Source: Eubacterium sp. CAG:248
Lineage (GTDB): Bacteria > Bacillota > Clostridia > Lachnospirales > Lachnospiraceae
Length of the DNA: 25,693 nucleotides
NCBI GenBank assembly: GCA_000436475.1
Contig: FR886215.1
Coordinates: 3,619 to 29,311 of the forward strand
Reading direction: 5' to 3'
The notes below the pieces were generated by a model. It had not been told where the DNA came from. It searched no databases and saw only the letters and a program-made list of their open reading frames with translations. The translations under genes were made by a program, and so were the position numbers. Below are positions 9,401-15,799 of the stretch, one piece after another. The number at the start of each line of letters is the position of its first letter. Position 1 is the first letter of the stretch.

Positions 9401-11031
9401 TTACCATCTTTACCAAGGTATACAGTTGTAGATGTTACGATCTTCTCTCTTATGGAATCTATAGGTGGATTCGTAACCTGTGCAAACAGCTGTTTAAAAT
9501 AGTTAAACAGAGGCTGGTGTCTGTTAGAAAGTACAGCAAGTGGTGTATCTATACCCATAGCACCGATAGATTCACTTCCGTTAAGTGCCATAGGAAGAAT
9601 AGATGTTCTGAAATCTTCGTATGTATAACCAAATGCTTTCTGTAATCTTGCTCTTTCTTCCTTAGTATGTGCTGGCACCTTTTTGTTTGGTATCTTAAGA
9701 TCTTCAAGCTTTATAAGATTGTTATCAAGCCACTCACCATATGGCTGCTTAGTAGCATATTTTTCCTTAAGCTTATTATCATCTATAAGCTCACCCTTAA
9801 CGGTATCCACAAGAAGCATCTTACCTGGATGAAGCCTGTCTTTTACTTCTATTCTGCTTTCATCAATAGGAAGTGCACCTACTTCTGATGAAAGAATAAG
9901 ATATCCATCCTTTGTAATATAATATCTTGAAGGACGAAGACCATTTCTATCAAGAACTGCACCCATGATATCTCCATCAGAGAAAAGAATAGATGCTGGT
10001 CCATCCCAAGGCTCCATCATAGTTGAATAATACTGATAGAAATCCTTCTTCTCCTGCTCCATAGCTTTATTATTACTCCATGGCTCTGGGATTGTAATCA
10101 TAACAGCCAGCGGAAGAGGCATACCATTCATAACAAAGAATTCAAGTGTGTTATCAAGCATAGCTGAATCCGAACCATTGGTGTTAACAACTGGTGTGAT
10201 CTTAGACATCTCATCTTCAAGATATGGAGAAACCATTGTTTCTTCTCTTGAAAGCATTCTGTCGGCATTTCCCTTGATTGTATTAATCTCACCGTTGTGA
10301 ACGATAAATCTGTTTGGATGGGCACGTTCCCAGCTAGGGTTTGTGTTAGTAGAGAATCTTGAGTGTACAAGTGCTATAGCTGATTCATAGCTCTCATCTG
10401 TAAGATCCTTAAAAAATGTTCTTAACTGTCCTACAAGGAACATTCCCTTGTATACTATTGTCCTGCTTGAAAGTGAACAGACATATGTATCTTCTGCTGT
10501 CTGCTCAAATACTCTTCTTGCAACATACAGCTTTCTATCAAACTCTATGCCTTTATTCACATCCTTAGGCTTCTTTACAAAGCCCTGCATAATATATGGC
10601 ATACAGTCAACTGCTTTTTTACCAAGGACATTAGGAAAAGTTGGAACCTCTCTCCAGCCAAGAAACTCAAGTCCTTCCTTTTCAACTATTATCTCAAACA
10701 TCTTTTTAGCACGGTTTCTTGCAAGTTCATCCTGTGGAAAGAAGAACATACCTATACCATACTCTCTTTCATTGCCAATCTTAATACCAAGTGGCTTAAC
10801 TGCTTTTTCAAAAAACTTATGAGATATCTGAAGGAGAATACCTACACCATCACCAGTCTTACCTTCCGCATCCTTACCTGCTCTGTGTTCGAGATTCTCT
10901 ACGATACTAAGAGCATCAGATACTGTCTGATGAGTCTTTATTCCTTTGATGCTTACAACTGCACCGATACCACAGTTATCGTGTTCGAATTGTGGGTTAT
11001 AAAGTCCAGGCTGCTTTTTCTGATTTTCCAT
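6490..11031 (-). CDS. gltB: Glutamate synthase large (alpha) subunit
   Basis: 1513-aa complete large subunit of glutamate synthase, the main ammonium-assimilation enzyme with glutamine synthetase. Domains in order: class II glutamine amidotransferase, whose catalytic Cys20 (EHDNCGIGA) becomes N-terminal after removal of a 19-residue propeptide; central domain; FMN-binding synthase barrel (about 830-1200; GGHLPGKKV, ISPPPHHDIYSIEDLAELIY, SGYDGGTGAAP); a 3Fe-4S motif C1118-x5-C1124-x4-C1129 (GCVMMRVCNLDTCPVG); C-terminal GXGXG beta-helix (about 1270-1470, repeated G-rich turns such as GDHGCEYMTGGRVVVLG). All key residues are present and the frame is intact. Start ATG 11031 has AAAGGATG nearby. 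Regulation: see the promoter at 11139-11167 and the repeats upstream. The known regulator of this operon in Bacillus (GltC) is not encoded in the window. Confidence 0.97.
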   Translation of the reverse strand: MENQKKQPGLYNPQFEHDNCGIGAVVSIKGIKTHQTVSDALSIVENLEHRAGKDAEGKTGDGVGILLQISHKFFEKAVKPLGIKIGNEREYGIGMFFFPQDELARNRAKKMFEIIVEKEGLEFLGWREVPTFPNVLGKKAVDCMPYIMQGFVKKPKDVNKGIEFDRKLYVARRVFEQTAEDTYVCSLSSRTIVYKGMFLVGQLRTFFKDLTDESYESAIALVHSRFSTNTNPSWERAHPNRFIVHNGEINTIKGNADRMLSREETMVSPYLEDEMSKITPVVNTNGSDSAMLDNTLEFFVMNGMPLPLAVMITIPEPWSNNKAMEQEKKDFYQYYSTMMEPWDGPASILFSDGDIMGAVLDRNGLRPSRYYITKDGYLILSSEVGALPIDESRIEVKDRLHPGKMLLVDTVKGELIDDNKLKEKYATKQPYGEWLDNNLIKLEDLKIPNKKVPAHTKEERARLQKAFGYTYEDFRTSILPMALNGSESIGAMGIDTPLAVLSNRHQPLFNYFKQLFAQVTNPPIDSIREKIVTSTTVYLGKDGNILEEQPENCKNLKINNPILTNTDLLKIKNMKVEGFKVETIPITYYKNTSLEKAIDHLFVEVDRAHREGTNIVILSDRGVDENHVAIPSLLAVGAVQHYLVQTKKRTSMAVILESGEPRDVHHFATLLGYGASAINPYLAQESIQELIDLNMLDKDYYAAVDDYNNAIISGIVKIAAKMGISTIQSYQGSKIFEAIGIDSAVINKYFTGTVSRVEGISLKDIQDDVETLHSKAFDPLGLSTDTTLDSEGAHKMRSGKEEHLYNPQTIHLLQLATRTGDYNTFKEYTALVNKEEGVKNLRGLMDIKFPKKGVNIDQVESVDSIVKRFKTGAMSYGSISKEAHETMAIAMNMLHGKSNSGEGGEDEDRLTVGADGLNRCSAIKQVASGRFGVTSRYLVSAKEIQIKMAQGAKPGEGGHLPGKKVYPWIAKTRLSTPGVSLISPPPHHDIYSIEDLAELIYDLKNANKDARISVKLVSEAGVGTIASGVAKAGAQVILISGYDGGTGAAPRSSIHNAGLPWELGLAEAHQTLTMNGLRNKVIIETDGKLMSGRDVAIAAMLGAEEFGFATAPLVTMGCVMMRVCNLDTCPVGIATQNPELRKRFAGKPEYVVNFMRFIAEELREYMAKLGVKTVDELVGRTDFLEAKTDVYGSGRASKVDLSNILNNPYIKEAASIRYDKKNVFDFELGKTVDERILIKKFSDAMDKKQKRSVEVDVKNTDRALGTLLGAEITRRFGESLADDTYTVKCTGAGGQSFGAFIPKGLTLELVGDSNDYFGKGLSGGKLIVYPPTGVSYKEDENIIIGNVALYGATSGKAYINGIAGERFCVRNSGATAVVEGTGDHGCEYMTGGRVVVLGRTGKNFAAGMSGGVAYVLDEDTTLYKRVNKQLVSLEPVTNKYDVLELKQMITDHVAFTNSKKGKEVLDNFGEYLPKFKKIMPHDYKKMLNMIVQMEEKGLSSEQAQIEAFYAATK

Positions 11032-11138
11032 AGTCCTATCATCCTTTCATGTATAATCTGTTATCAAATCCCTGATATATTTCAATCTGCCAACGAATTT
11101 CCAGCAGGTTATTTTGCAGTGGATTTTTTTCTGCTCAT

Positions 11139-11167
11139 AATATACTCCTATTTTTCATCGTTGTAAA
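11139..11167 (-). promoter_or_regulatory. Probable sigma-A promoter of gltBD
   Basis: Minus strand TTTACA (11162-11167), an exact 17-bp spacer, then TATATT (11139-11144). Each hexamer has five of six consensus bases. The predicted start is near 11132, so the leader is about 100 bases. Confidence 0.65.
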
Positions 11168-11183
11168 TGTGTTTTTATTTTGA

Positions 11184-11235
11184 ATTGTCAGATTATTTAA
11201 TTTTATTGTAATATATATCTTATTGTCAGATTATT
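11184..11235 (-). repeat. 14-bp direct repeat upstream of the gltB promoter (possible activator site)
   Basis: Two identical copies of AATAATCTGACAAT (minus strand) at 11184-11197 and 11222-11235, 38 bp apart centre to centre. With the predicted start near 11132 they are centred about 58 and 96 bp upstream, a usual place for activator binding. The identity is seen directly; the function is inferred. Confidence 0.55.
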
Positions 11236-11271
11236 CATCTTTATATCATTGTATTTTTTCTCTAAAAGCTG

Positions 11272-11284
11272 TGTATTTAATACA
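11272..11284. promoter_or_regulatory. 13-bp palindrome, possible operator
   Basis: TGTATTTAATACA is a perfect 6-1-6 inverted repeat about 146 bp upstream of the predicted gltB transcription start. In such AT-rich DNA it may be chance. Confidence 0.3.
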
Positions 11285-11347
11285 ATTCCACTTGTGTTTT
11301 TAGCATTTATTCTTCTTGTTAATATCTATTTTTTCTTTGTGATGATA

Positions 11348-11369
11348 AATTGTTTCTGAATTGTTTCTG
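11348..11369. repeat. Tandem 11-bp repeat
   Basis: AATTGTTTCTG occurs twice in perfect tandem (11348-11358 and 11359-11369). The 11-bp period puts both copies on the same face of the helix. It lies between the lipid kinase terminator and the gltB control region. Confidence 0.5.
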
Positions 11370-11407
11370 ATTTTCAACATCATTTTCCCGGATATATTTA
11401 AAGTTGT

Positions 11408-11468
11408 AAAAAAATAAAGTGATAAAGCCTGCTCAACTATGTTGATAGGTTTTATCACTTTATTTTTT
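11408..11468 (-). terminator. Strong Rho-independent terminator after the lipid kinase gene
   Basis: Long inverted repeat: AAAAAATAAAGTGATAAA (minus strand) pairs with TTTATCACTTTATTTTTT. It is extended inward by ACC/GGT-type pairs and by CAAC/GTTG around a 3-base loop, and T-runs flank both sides. It starts about 70 bp past the lipid kinase stop and would work in either direction. Confidence 0.9.
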
Positions 11469-11539
11469 AAAGTAATTCATATGTTTTTTTGATGCAATTC
11501 TTTACTTAATTAACCGTGCCAGCTTTGATGTTTATTTTA

Positions 11540-12460
11540 TTAATCCATTTTGACTTTAGGCTTTTCTTTATTAATTATAAAATCTACCGCTTTAGGACAC
11601 ACTTTGAGATTAACCTTATTGTGTTCTCCTCCAAATTCACCATCTAGTGTCCATTTTATATTATCCGGTGATTCAAATGTTATATTGTTAGTCTTAAATG
11701 AGTAAATCATATCACAGCTTTCAAGCCTCTGTGTCATAAAAGCATTTATCAGCTGCTGGAAATCAAGTGCGTTTCTTATTTCTCTTATAAGAGTAACCTC
11801 AAACACCCCATCCTGGAAATCAACATCATCACCTATAAGTCCTTTCATACCTCCAACTGAACTTGAATTGCTCACCATGCCATATATAAAGTTGTCCTCT
11901 ATATCAAGCCTGCTTGAAGTTACTTTCATCTTATATGCCTTGAGGTTTAAAAGCCTCTTTGCCCCCTCTATCACATATGCCTGATGTCCGAACATATTCT
12001 TAAGATCCTGCGGTGTTTCGTACGCAACATCTGTAAATGCACCAAATGCTGCCACATAGTTAAAATACCGTCTGTCATTTATAATTCCGATATCACAAGA
12101 AAAGCTTTCTCCACTTACAACATTGTATGCAGCCCTTATCTTATCTGAAGGTATGCCAAGACTCTTAGCAAAATCATTCGTTGAACCACTTGGAATGTAA
12201 CCAATAGGTACTTTTTCATCTCCATATGTTATGACTGCAGATACGACTTCGTTTAATGTGCCATCTCCTCCGCTGCATACTATAATGTCATACAGTCCTT
12301 TAGATGCTTTAATCTTTTCATATCCATCTAATGCTGCTTTCGTAGGATACACAGTAACCTCGTAATCTGCATTGGAGAATATCTGAATAATCTTCATAAG
12401 CGAATTCTTAAGCTGTGCTTTTCCCGAATTCGGGTTAAATACAAAAAGCATATTTTTCAT
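11540..12460 (-). CDS. Diacylglycerol/lipid kinase family protein (DagK/YegS type)
   Basis: 306-aa soluble lipid kinase of the DAGK catalytic fold; such enzymes phosphorylate diacylglycerol or related lipids at the membrane face. Visible motifs: N-terminal FVFNPNSGKA (8-14, the usual 'NPxSG'); nucleotide-binding GGDGTLNE at 64-71; PSGSTNDFAKSLGIP at 90-104 (family 'PxGTxNDxA', here with Ser for Gly); C-terminal LDGEFGG near 273. Start ATG has GGAGG 6 bases upstream. It follows the beta-CASP gene by 74 bp without a terminator and ends at a strong terminator, so the pair is probably one unit. The exact lipid substrate cannot be read from sequence; in Firmicutes DagK-like proteins recycle diacylglycerol from lipoteichoic acid synthesis. 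Confidence 0.9.
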   Translation of the reverse strand: MKNMLFVFNPNSGKAQLKNSLMKIIQIFSNADYEVTVYPTKAALDGYEKIKASKGLYDIIVCSGGDGTLNEVVSAVITYGDEKVPIGYIPSGSTNDFAKSLGIPSDKIRAAYNVVSGESFSCDIGIINDRRYFNYVAAFGAFTDVAYETPQDLKNMFGHQAYVIEGAKRLLNLKAYKMKVTSSRLDIEDNFIYGMVSNSSSVGGMKGLIGDDVDFQDGVFEVTLIREIRNALDFQQLINAFMTQRLESCDMIYSFKTNNITFESPDNIKWTLDGEFGGEHNKVNLKVCPKAVDFIINKEKPKVKMD

Positions 12461-12534
12461 GATATTCCTCCATTCTTATATCTCACTCTTTATCAAACCT
12501 GCACATGTAAATCCTTACATTTAAGCTCATTAAA

Positions 12535-14148
12535 TCATCTGTCCCATTTATCGCAAAGTGAATTAATCTGATCTGTAAATTTGGCAAGATCTTTGTTAGC
12601 TCCGCCCTCATTATGCATAATAACAGTCATAAGACGTCTGCCAGCTGCAACAAGCCTGTCATATATACTTCTGTTGCGTTTATTAATGGTAGTTCTTCTG
12701 CTCTTTCTTTCTTTGTTACCCTCCGTAATCATGCAGCCTGTTACAAGATCAAAAGCGCCGCCTGTATATGGTGCATATGCATCAAAGCCATGCTCCTTCT
12801 TAAGACATTCTGTGAATTCTTCACATACACTGTCCTCTCCGTGCACAACAAACACTTTCTGTGGCTTATTCTTAAAAGCACTTACCCATCTTATAAGTTC
12901 ATCTTTATCTGCATGGCCACTTGAACCTGGCAGCTGTGCAATCTCAGCCTTAACCTGTATAGGCTCACCAAAGAGCTTTATCTCATCTATTCCATCAATT
13001 ATTATTCGTCCAGTTGTACCATTTGCCTGATATCCAACAAAAAGCACAGTACATTCAGCCCTCCAGAGATTATGCTTAAGGTGGTGTCTGATACGTCCAG
13101 CCTCACACATACCTGATGCCGATATAATAACCTTAGGTTTTGGGTCAAAATTAATCATCTTGGATTCTTCACTTGATACAGCATATTTAAGTCCTGGAAA
13201 AGACAGCGGATTAATGCCCTCTCTTACAAGTTCTATAGCCTCATCATCAAAGCACTGTTCAACATTCCTGCTAAAGATTTCTGTAGCCTCTATTGCAAGA
13301 GGACTATCAACATACACATCAAAATCCCGGTCGATAAGATGCTCCGCTTTTATCTTTCTTATATGATATAAAAGCTCCTGCGTTCTACCAACTGCAAATG
13401 ATGGTATAACAACATTGCCACCTCTGTCAAATGTCCTTTTAAACACGCTAACGAGTTCCTTAACATAATCTGGTGTACCATTATGGCTTCTGTTACCATA
13501 GGTAGATTCCATAACAACATAATCTGCTGTATCAACCATAGCAGGATCTTTTGTTATAGGCTTGTTAATATTACCTATGTCACCAGAGAATACTATCTTC
13601 TTAGACACTTCTGCCTCTTTATTTTTTTCCTTTGCCCACACCTCTATGCTTGCTGAACCAAGCAGATGCCCTACATCTTTAAACCTCACACTTATATTGT
13701 CATCTATATTTATGATCTCATCGTACTTTACTCCGACAAACTGTTTCATAACCTCATATACTGCCTTCGCATCATATAAAGGTATGAACTCCTTAAGTGT
13801 TCCGTTTGAACGCTTCGCCTTTCTGTTGCGCCATTCAGCTTCAAACATCTGGATATGTGCACTATCTCTTAACATAATATCACACAACTGTACAGTTGCC
13901 TCAGTGCAATATATACTGCCTCTAAAGCCATTAACATACAAAAGTGGTATAAGCCCCGAATGGTCTATATGTGCATGTGTAAGAAGAACATAATCTACAT
14001 CGGATGCCGGTATGGGCAGCTCCTGGTTCTCATATACATCGTTTCCCTGTTCCATTCCGCAATCTATCAGTATATTTTTATCACCAACACATAGGTAATG
14101 ACAGCTTCCTGTAACTTCGTGATCAGCACCTAAAAAAGTAAGTTTCAT
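12535..14148 (-). CDS. Metallo-beta-lactamase / beta-CASP ribonuclease-like protein
   Basis: 537-aa hydrolase of the beta-CASP branch, whose members are mostly zinc-dependent RNases (CPSF73/RNase J-like). Metal ligands visible: H58-x-H60-x-D62-H63 (LLTHAHIDHSG), H161 (VGHLLGSAS), D190 (FSGDIGN), and the beta-CASP C-terminal set with H412 (SSGHADKDEL) and H436 (FVVHGED). The inserted beta-CASP part includes SASGMCEAGRIRHHL and GYQANGTTGRIIIDG. After about residue 475 comes a very basic stretch (KERKSRRTTINKRNR) and a helical tail, plausible for RNA contact. I choose ATG 14148 because GGAGGGAG sits 9 bases upstream; the frame is open from a TTG at 14157, which is too close to that site. A substrate cannot be named. 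Confidence 0.88.
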   Translation of the reverse strand: MKLTFLGADHEVTGSCHYLCVGDKNILIDCGMEQGNDVYENQELPIPASDVDYVLLTHAHIDHSGLIPLLYVNGFRGSIYCTEATVQLCDIMLRDSAHIQMFEAEWRNRKAKRSNGTLKEFIPLYDAKAVYEVMKQFVGVKYDEIINIDDNISVRFKDVGHLLGSASIEVWAKEKNKEAEVSKKIVFSGDIGNINKPITKDPAMVDTADYVVMESTYGNRSHNGTPDYVKELVSVFKRTFDRGGNVVIPSFAVGRTQELLYHIRKIKAEHLIDRDFDVYVDSPLAIEATEIFSRNVEQCFDDEAIELVREGINPLSFPGLKYAVSSEESKMINFDPKPKVIISASGMCEAGRIRHHLKHNLWRAECTVLFVGYQANGTTGRIIIDGIDEIKLFGEPIQVKAEIAQLPGSSGHADKDELIRWVSAFKNKPQKVFVVHGEDSVCEEFTECLKKEHGFDAYAPYTGGAFDLVTGCMITEGNKERKSRRTTINKRNRSIYDRLVAAGRRLMTVIMHNEGGANKDLAKFTDQINSLCDKWDR

Positions 14149-14233
14149 ATGCTTCAACTCCCTCCAGATTTATATTTTGTACACGCTTACGTATCCATCC
14201 TGTTATTGTCTGAATACTTCTATCTGTAGGCTT

Positions 14234-14242
14234 AGTATAACA
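14234..14242 (-). promoter_or_regulatory. Possible extended -10 promoter of the beta-CASP gene
   Basis: Minus strand TGTTATACT matches the extended form TGnTATAAT in all but one base; I see no good -35 hexamer. It is about 85 bp before the start codon, in the 158-bp gap after the SGNH gene, where no clear terminator can be seen. Confidence 0.45.
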
Positions 14243-14306
14243 TATAATTCATAAAAATCACATTGTTATATAATAATTTACTTATTTTTTATATATTGGT
14301 CACTGC

Positions 14307-15731
14307 TCAGATTTCAAAATGTATATCTGAAAATGTCACATCAACGTTTCTTGATGCAAACATACCAACATATACATGCTTAGGATCAATAGCAGTAAGC
14401 TTAAAATCATACCCTCCTGTTACTTCAGGTCCATCTGCAAACTTTGCCATATATCCATCCTGTGATGAAGCAAGTATAAGATTATATTCTTTTCCTTCTT
14501 CTATCGCGATACCTGTTGCTGGTCCATATACAAGCACACCACTTTTTCTTGCATAAGTTCCTACCGTATTCTCTTTTCTTGTAACACACAGAGGTGCTGC
14601 TGCCACATAATCGCCTAAAATGTCAGGCATGCACTTATCAATATAACAGTCATCCCTTACCATAAGTCCAAACGATACCTGGTCGTTTAAAAATATCTTA
14701 TTAACTCTTACCTTCGCTCTTAATGTGAAATTCTTATTAACATCTACCTGTCTGTAATACATAGCTATTCCATCTGTAACAACTGATATCTTACCAAAAT
14801 TGTTTCTGACAGCTATATGCATGTTACCATCTTTATCTGCTTCAAGTGTAAAATTCTCCTTGCTTACATCATTTAAAACATCACCAAAAACAGTACCCTT
14901 ATATTCACCATAATCTTCAAAAAGCCTGCTCTCTTCAAGCTTATCACTAAATATTACAGGCTTATAATCAGCATTTGATACAAGATACTTTTCTTTATAT
15001 TCCAAAGGATTTTCAGATAAATTCACTACATTTTCAGATAGTCCTGCTATATCTGACTCTTTAATAGCTGACATAACCATATAAGCATTAACTCTTGCAC
15101 CCCATATATTGGTATGTGTGTTATCTACACTAAGCCTGTTATTAGATGGCCATGCATGAAGATATATTGTATTATCAGCACCGAGTCTGTCATACATCTT
15201 GTGAGTCTTTTCAGTCATATCTATAACTGGTATGTCAAGTGTACTTCCAAGCTTTCTTACAGCTTCTGGATAATCGCCGCCTTTAAACTCCCCGACATCC
15301 TGCGTTATATGTAACAGAGTATCATCCCATTCTCCTGTAGGAGTTCTCCTTACTATAGGTGTACAAAGAATCACCTTACAGCCTGCCTCATCTGCCTTCT
15401 TGATATAATTTTCGTAGAGGGAATGTGCAAATGAGCCTTCTGTCTTATAATCTCCATTCGCATCAGTAAAGCGTGACTCCTCTGTTTTCTCATCATTATG
15501 TCCAAATCCTATGATAAGAAAATCACCTTTTTTCATGCCATCAAGCAGTTCTTTATACTGTGGCTCTGTCGTATAGCTTTTAGAACTTCTTCCAGAAAGA
15601 GCTATATTAACAACCCTCACATTATCATTAAGATACTTATCAAGCATTGTTCCATATCCATATCTTGGATAATAATACCTGTCTTTGAAACTACTAAGTG
15701 TTGAATCACCTATAACCCATAATGTACTCAT
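14307..15731 (-). CDS. SGNH/GDSL hydrolase, rhamnogalacturonan acetylesterase-like, with C-terminal beta-sandwich
   Basis: 474-aa esterase. The N-terminal SGNH domain (about 1-230) has block I IGDSTLSSF with nucleophile S10, the oxyanion Gly in ALSGRSSKSY (G47), block III FGHND (N79) and the catalytic pair D203-x-x-H206 (SVDNTHTNIWG). This pattern is that of esterases that remove acetyl groups from rhamnogalacturonan pectin. The C-terminal half (about 255-474) is beta-rich and looks like a concanavalin-type accessory domain (FTLRAKVRVNKIFLNDQVSF, then GLMVRDD). There is no signal peptide, so it should act in the cytosol on imported oligosaccharides. Start ATG 15731 has AGAGG upstream; an in-frame ATG at 15791 would add 20 residues, lacks a binding site and abuts the preceding stop. 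It follows the GTPase gene by 68 bp. Confidence 0.88.
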   Translation of the reverse strand: MSTLWVIGDSTLSSFKDRYYYPRYGYGTMLDKYLNDNVRVVNIALSGRSSKSYTTEPQYKELLDGMKKGDFLIIGFGHNDEKTEESRFTDANGDYKTEGSFAHSLYENYIKKADEAGCKVILCTPIVRRTPTGEWDDTLLHITQDVGEFKGGDYPEAVRKLGSTLDIPVIDMTEKTHKMYDRLGADNTIYLHAWPSNNRLSVDNTHTNIWGARVNAYMVMSAIKESDIAGLSENVVNLSENPLEYKEKYLVSNADYKPVIFSDKLEESRLFEDYGEYKGTVFGDVLNDVSKENFTLEADKDGNMHIAVRNNFGKISVVTDGIAMYYRQVDVNKNFTLRAKVRVNKIFLNDQVSFGLMVRDDCYIDKCMPDILGDYVAAAPLCVTRKENTVGTYARKSGVLVYGPATGIAIEEGKEYNLILASSQDGYMAKFADGPEVTGGYDFKLTAIDPKHVYVGMFASRNVDVTFSDIHFEI

Positions 15732-15799
15732 AACAATCAAACCTCTTCTTTCATAAACAAGTGAGTGGCAGAATTTAGCTCGGACACTCACATTAATTA

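Larger units (their letters stand above)
11032..11539. other. 508-bp intergenic region between lipid kinase gene and gltB
   Basis: No convincing gene. On the minus strand it holds, in order, the lipid kinase terminator (11408-11468), a tandem 11-bp repeat (11348-11369), a 13-bp palindrome (11272-11284), a 14-bp direct repeat (11184-11235), the gltB promoter (11139-11167) and a leader of about 100 bases. I see no T-box, no riboswitch-like conserved core and no tRNA. Confidence 0.8.

Noticed and set aside
11109..11138. 9-codon leader peptide (MSRKKSTAK) with AGGAG upstream, before gltB
   Set aside because: Its ATG directly abuts the -10 hexamer of the best gltB promoter, so it would lie upstream of or across the transcription start and not be in the mRNA.
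11300..11383. 27-codon minus-strand open frame in the gltB upstream region
   Set aside because: No ribosome binding site, low-complexity Lys/Asn-rich product, and it overlaps the tandem 11-bp repeat; more likely chance.
11032..11539. Riboswitch or T-box upstream of gltB
   Set aside because: No T-box sequence or conserved riboswitch core could be found; the region is AT-rich with simple repeats only.
12505..12520. Inverted repeat ATGTAA-N4-TTACAT between the beta-CASP and lipid kinase genes
   Set aside because: Only six mostly A-T pairs and no T-run; insufficient for a terminator call.
13562..13993. 143-codon plus-strand open frame, with similar ones at 10448-10822, 18621-19064 and 25215-25658
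   Set aside because: All are antisense to well-supported minus-strand genes and show no recognisable protein.
15732..15791. 20-residue N-terminal extension of the SGNH protein, possible signal peptide
   Set aside because: Sequence (MSVRAKFCHSLVYERRGLIV) is not a signal peptide, lacks a ribosome binding site, and a better site precedes the ATG at 15731.
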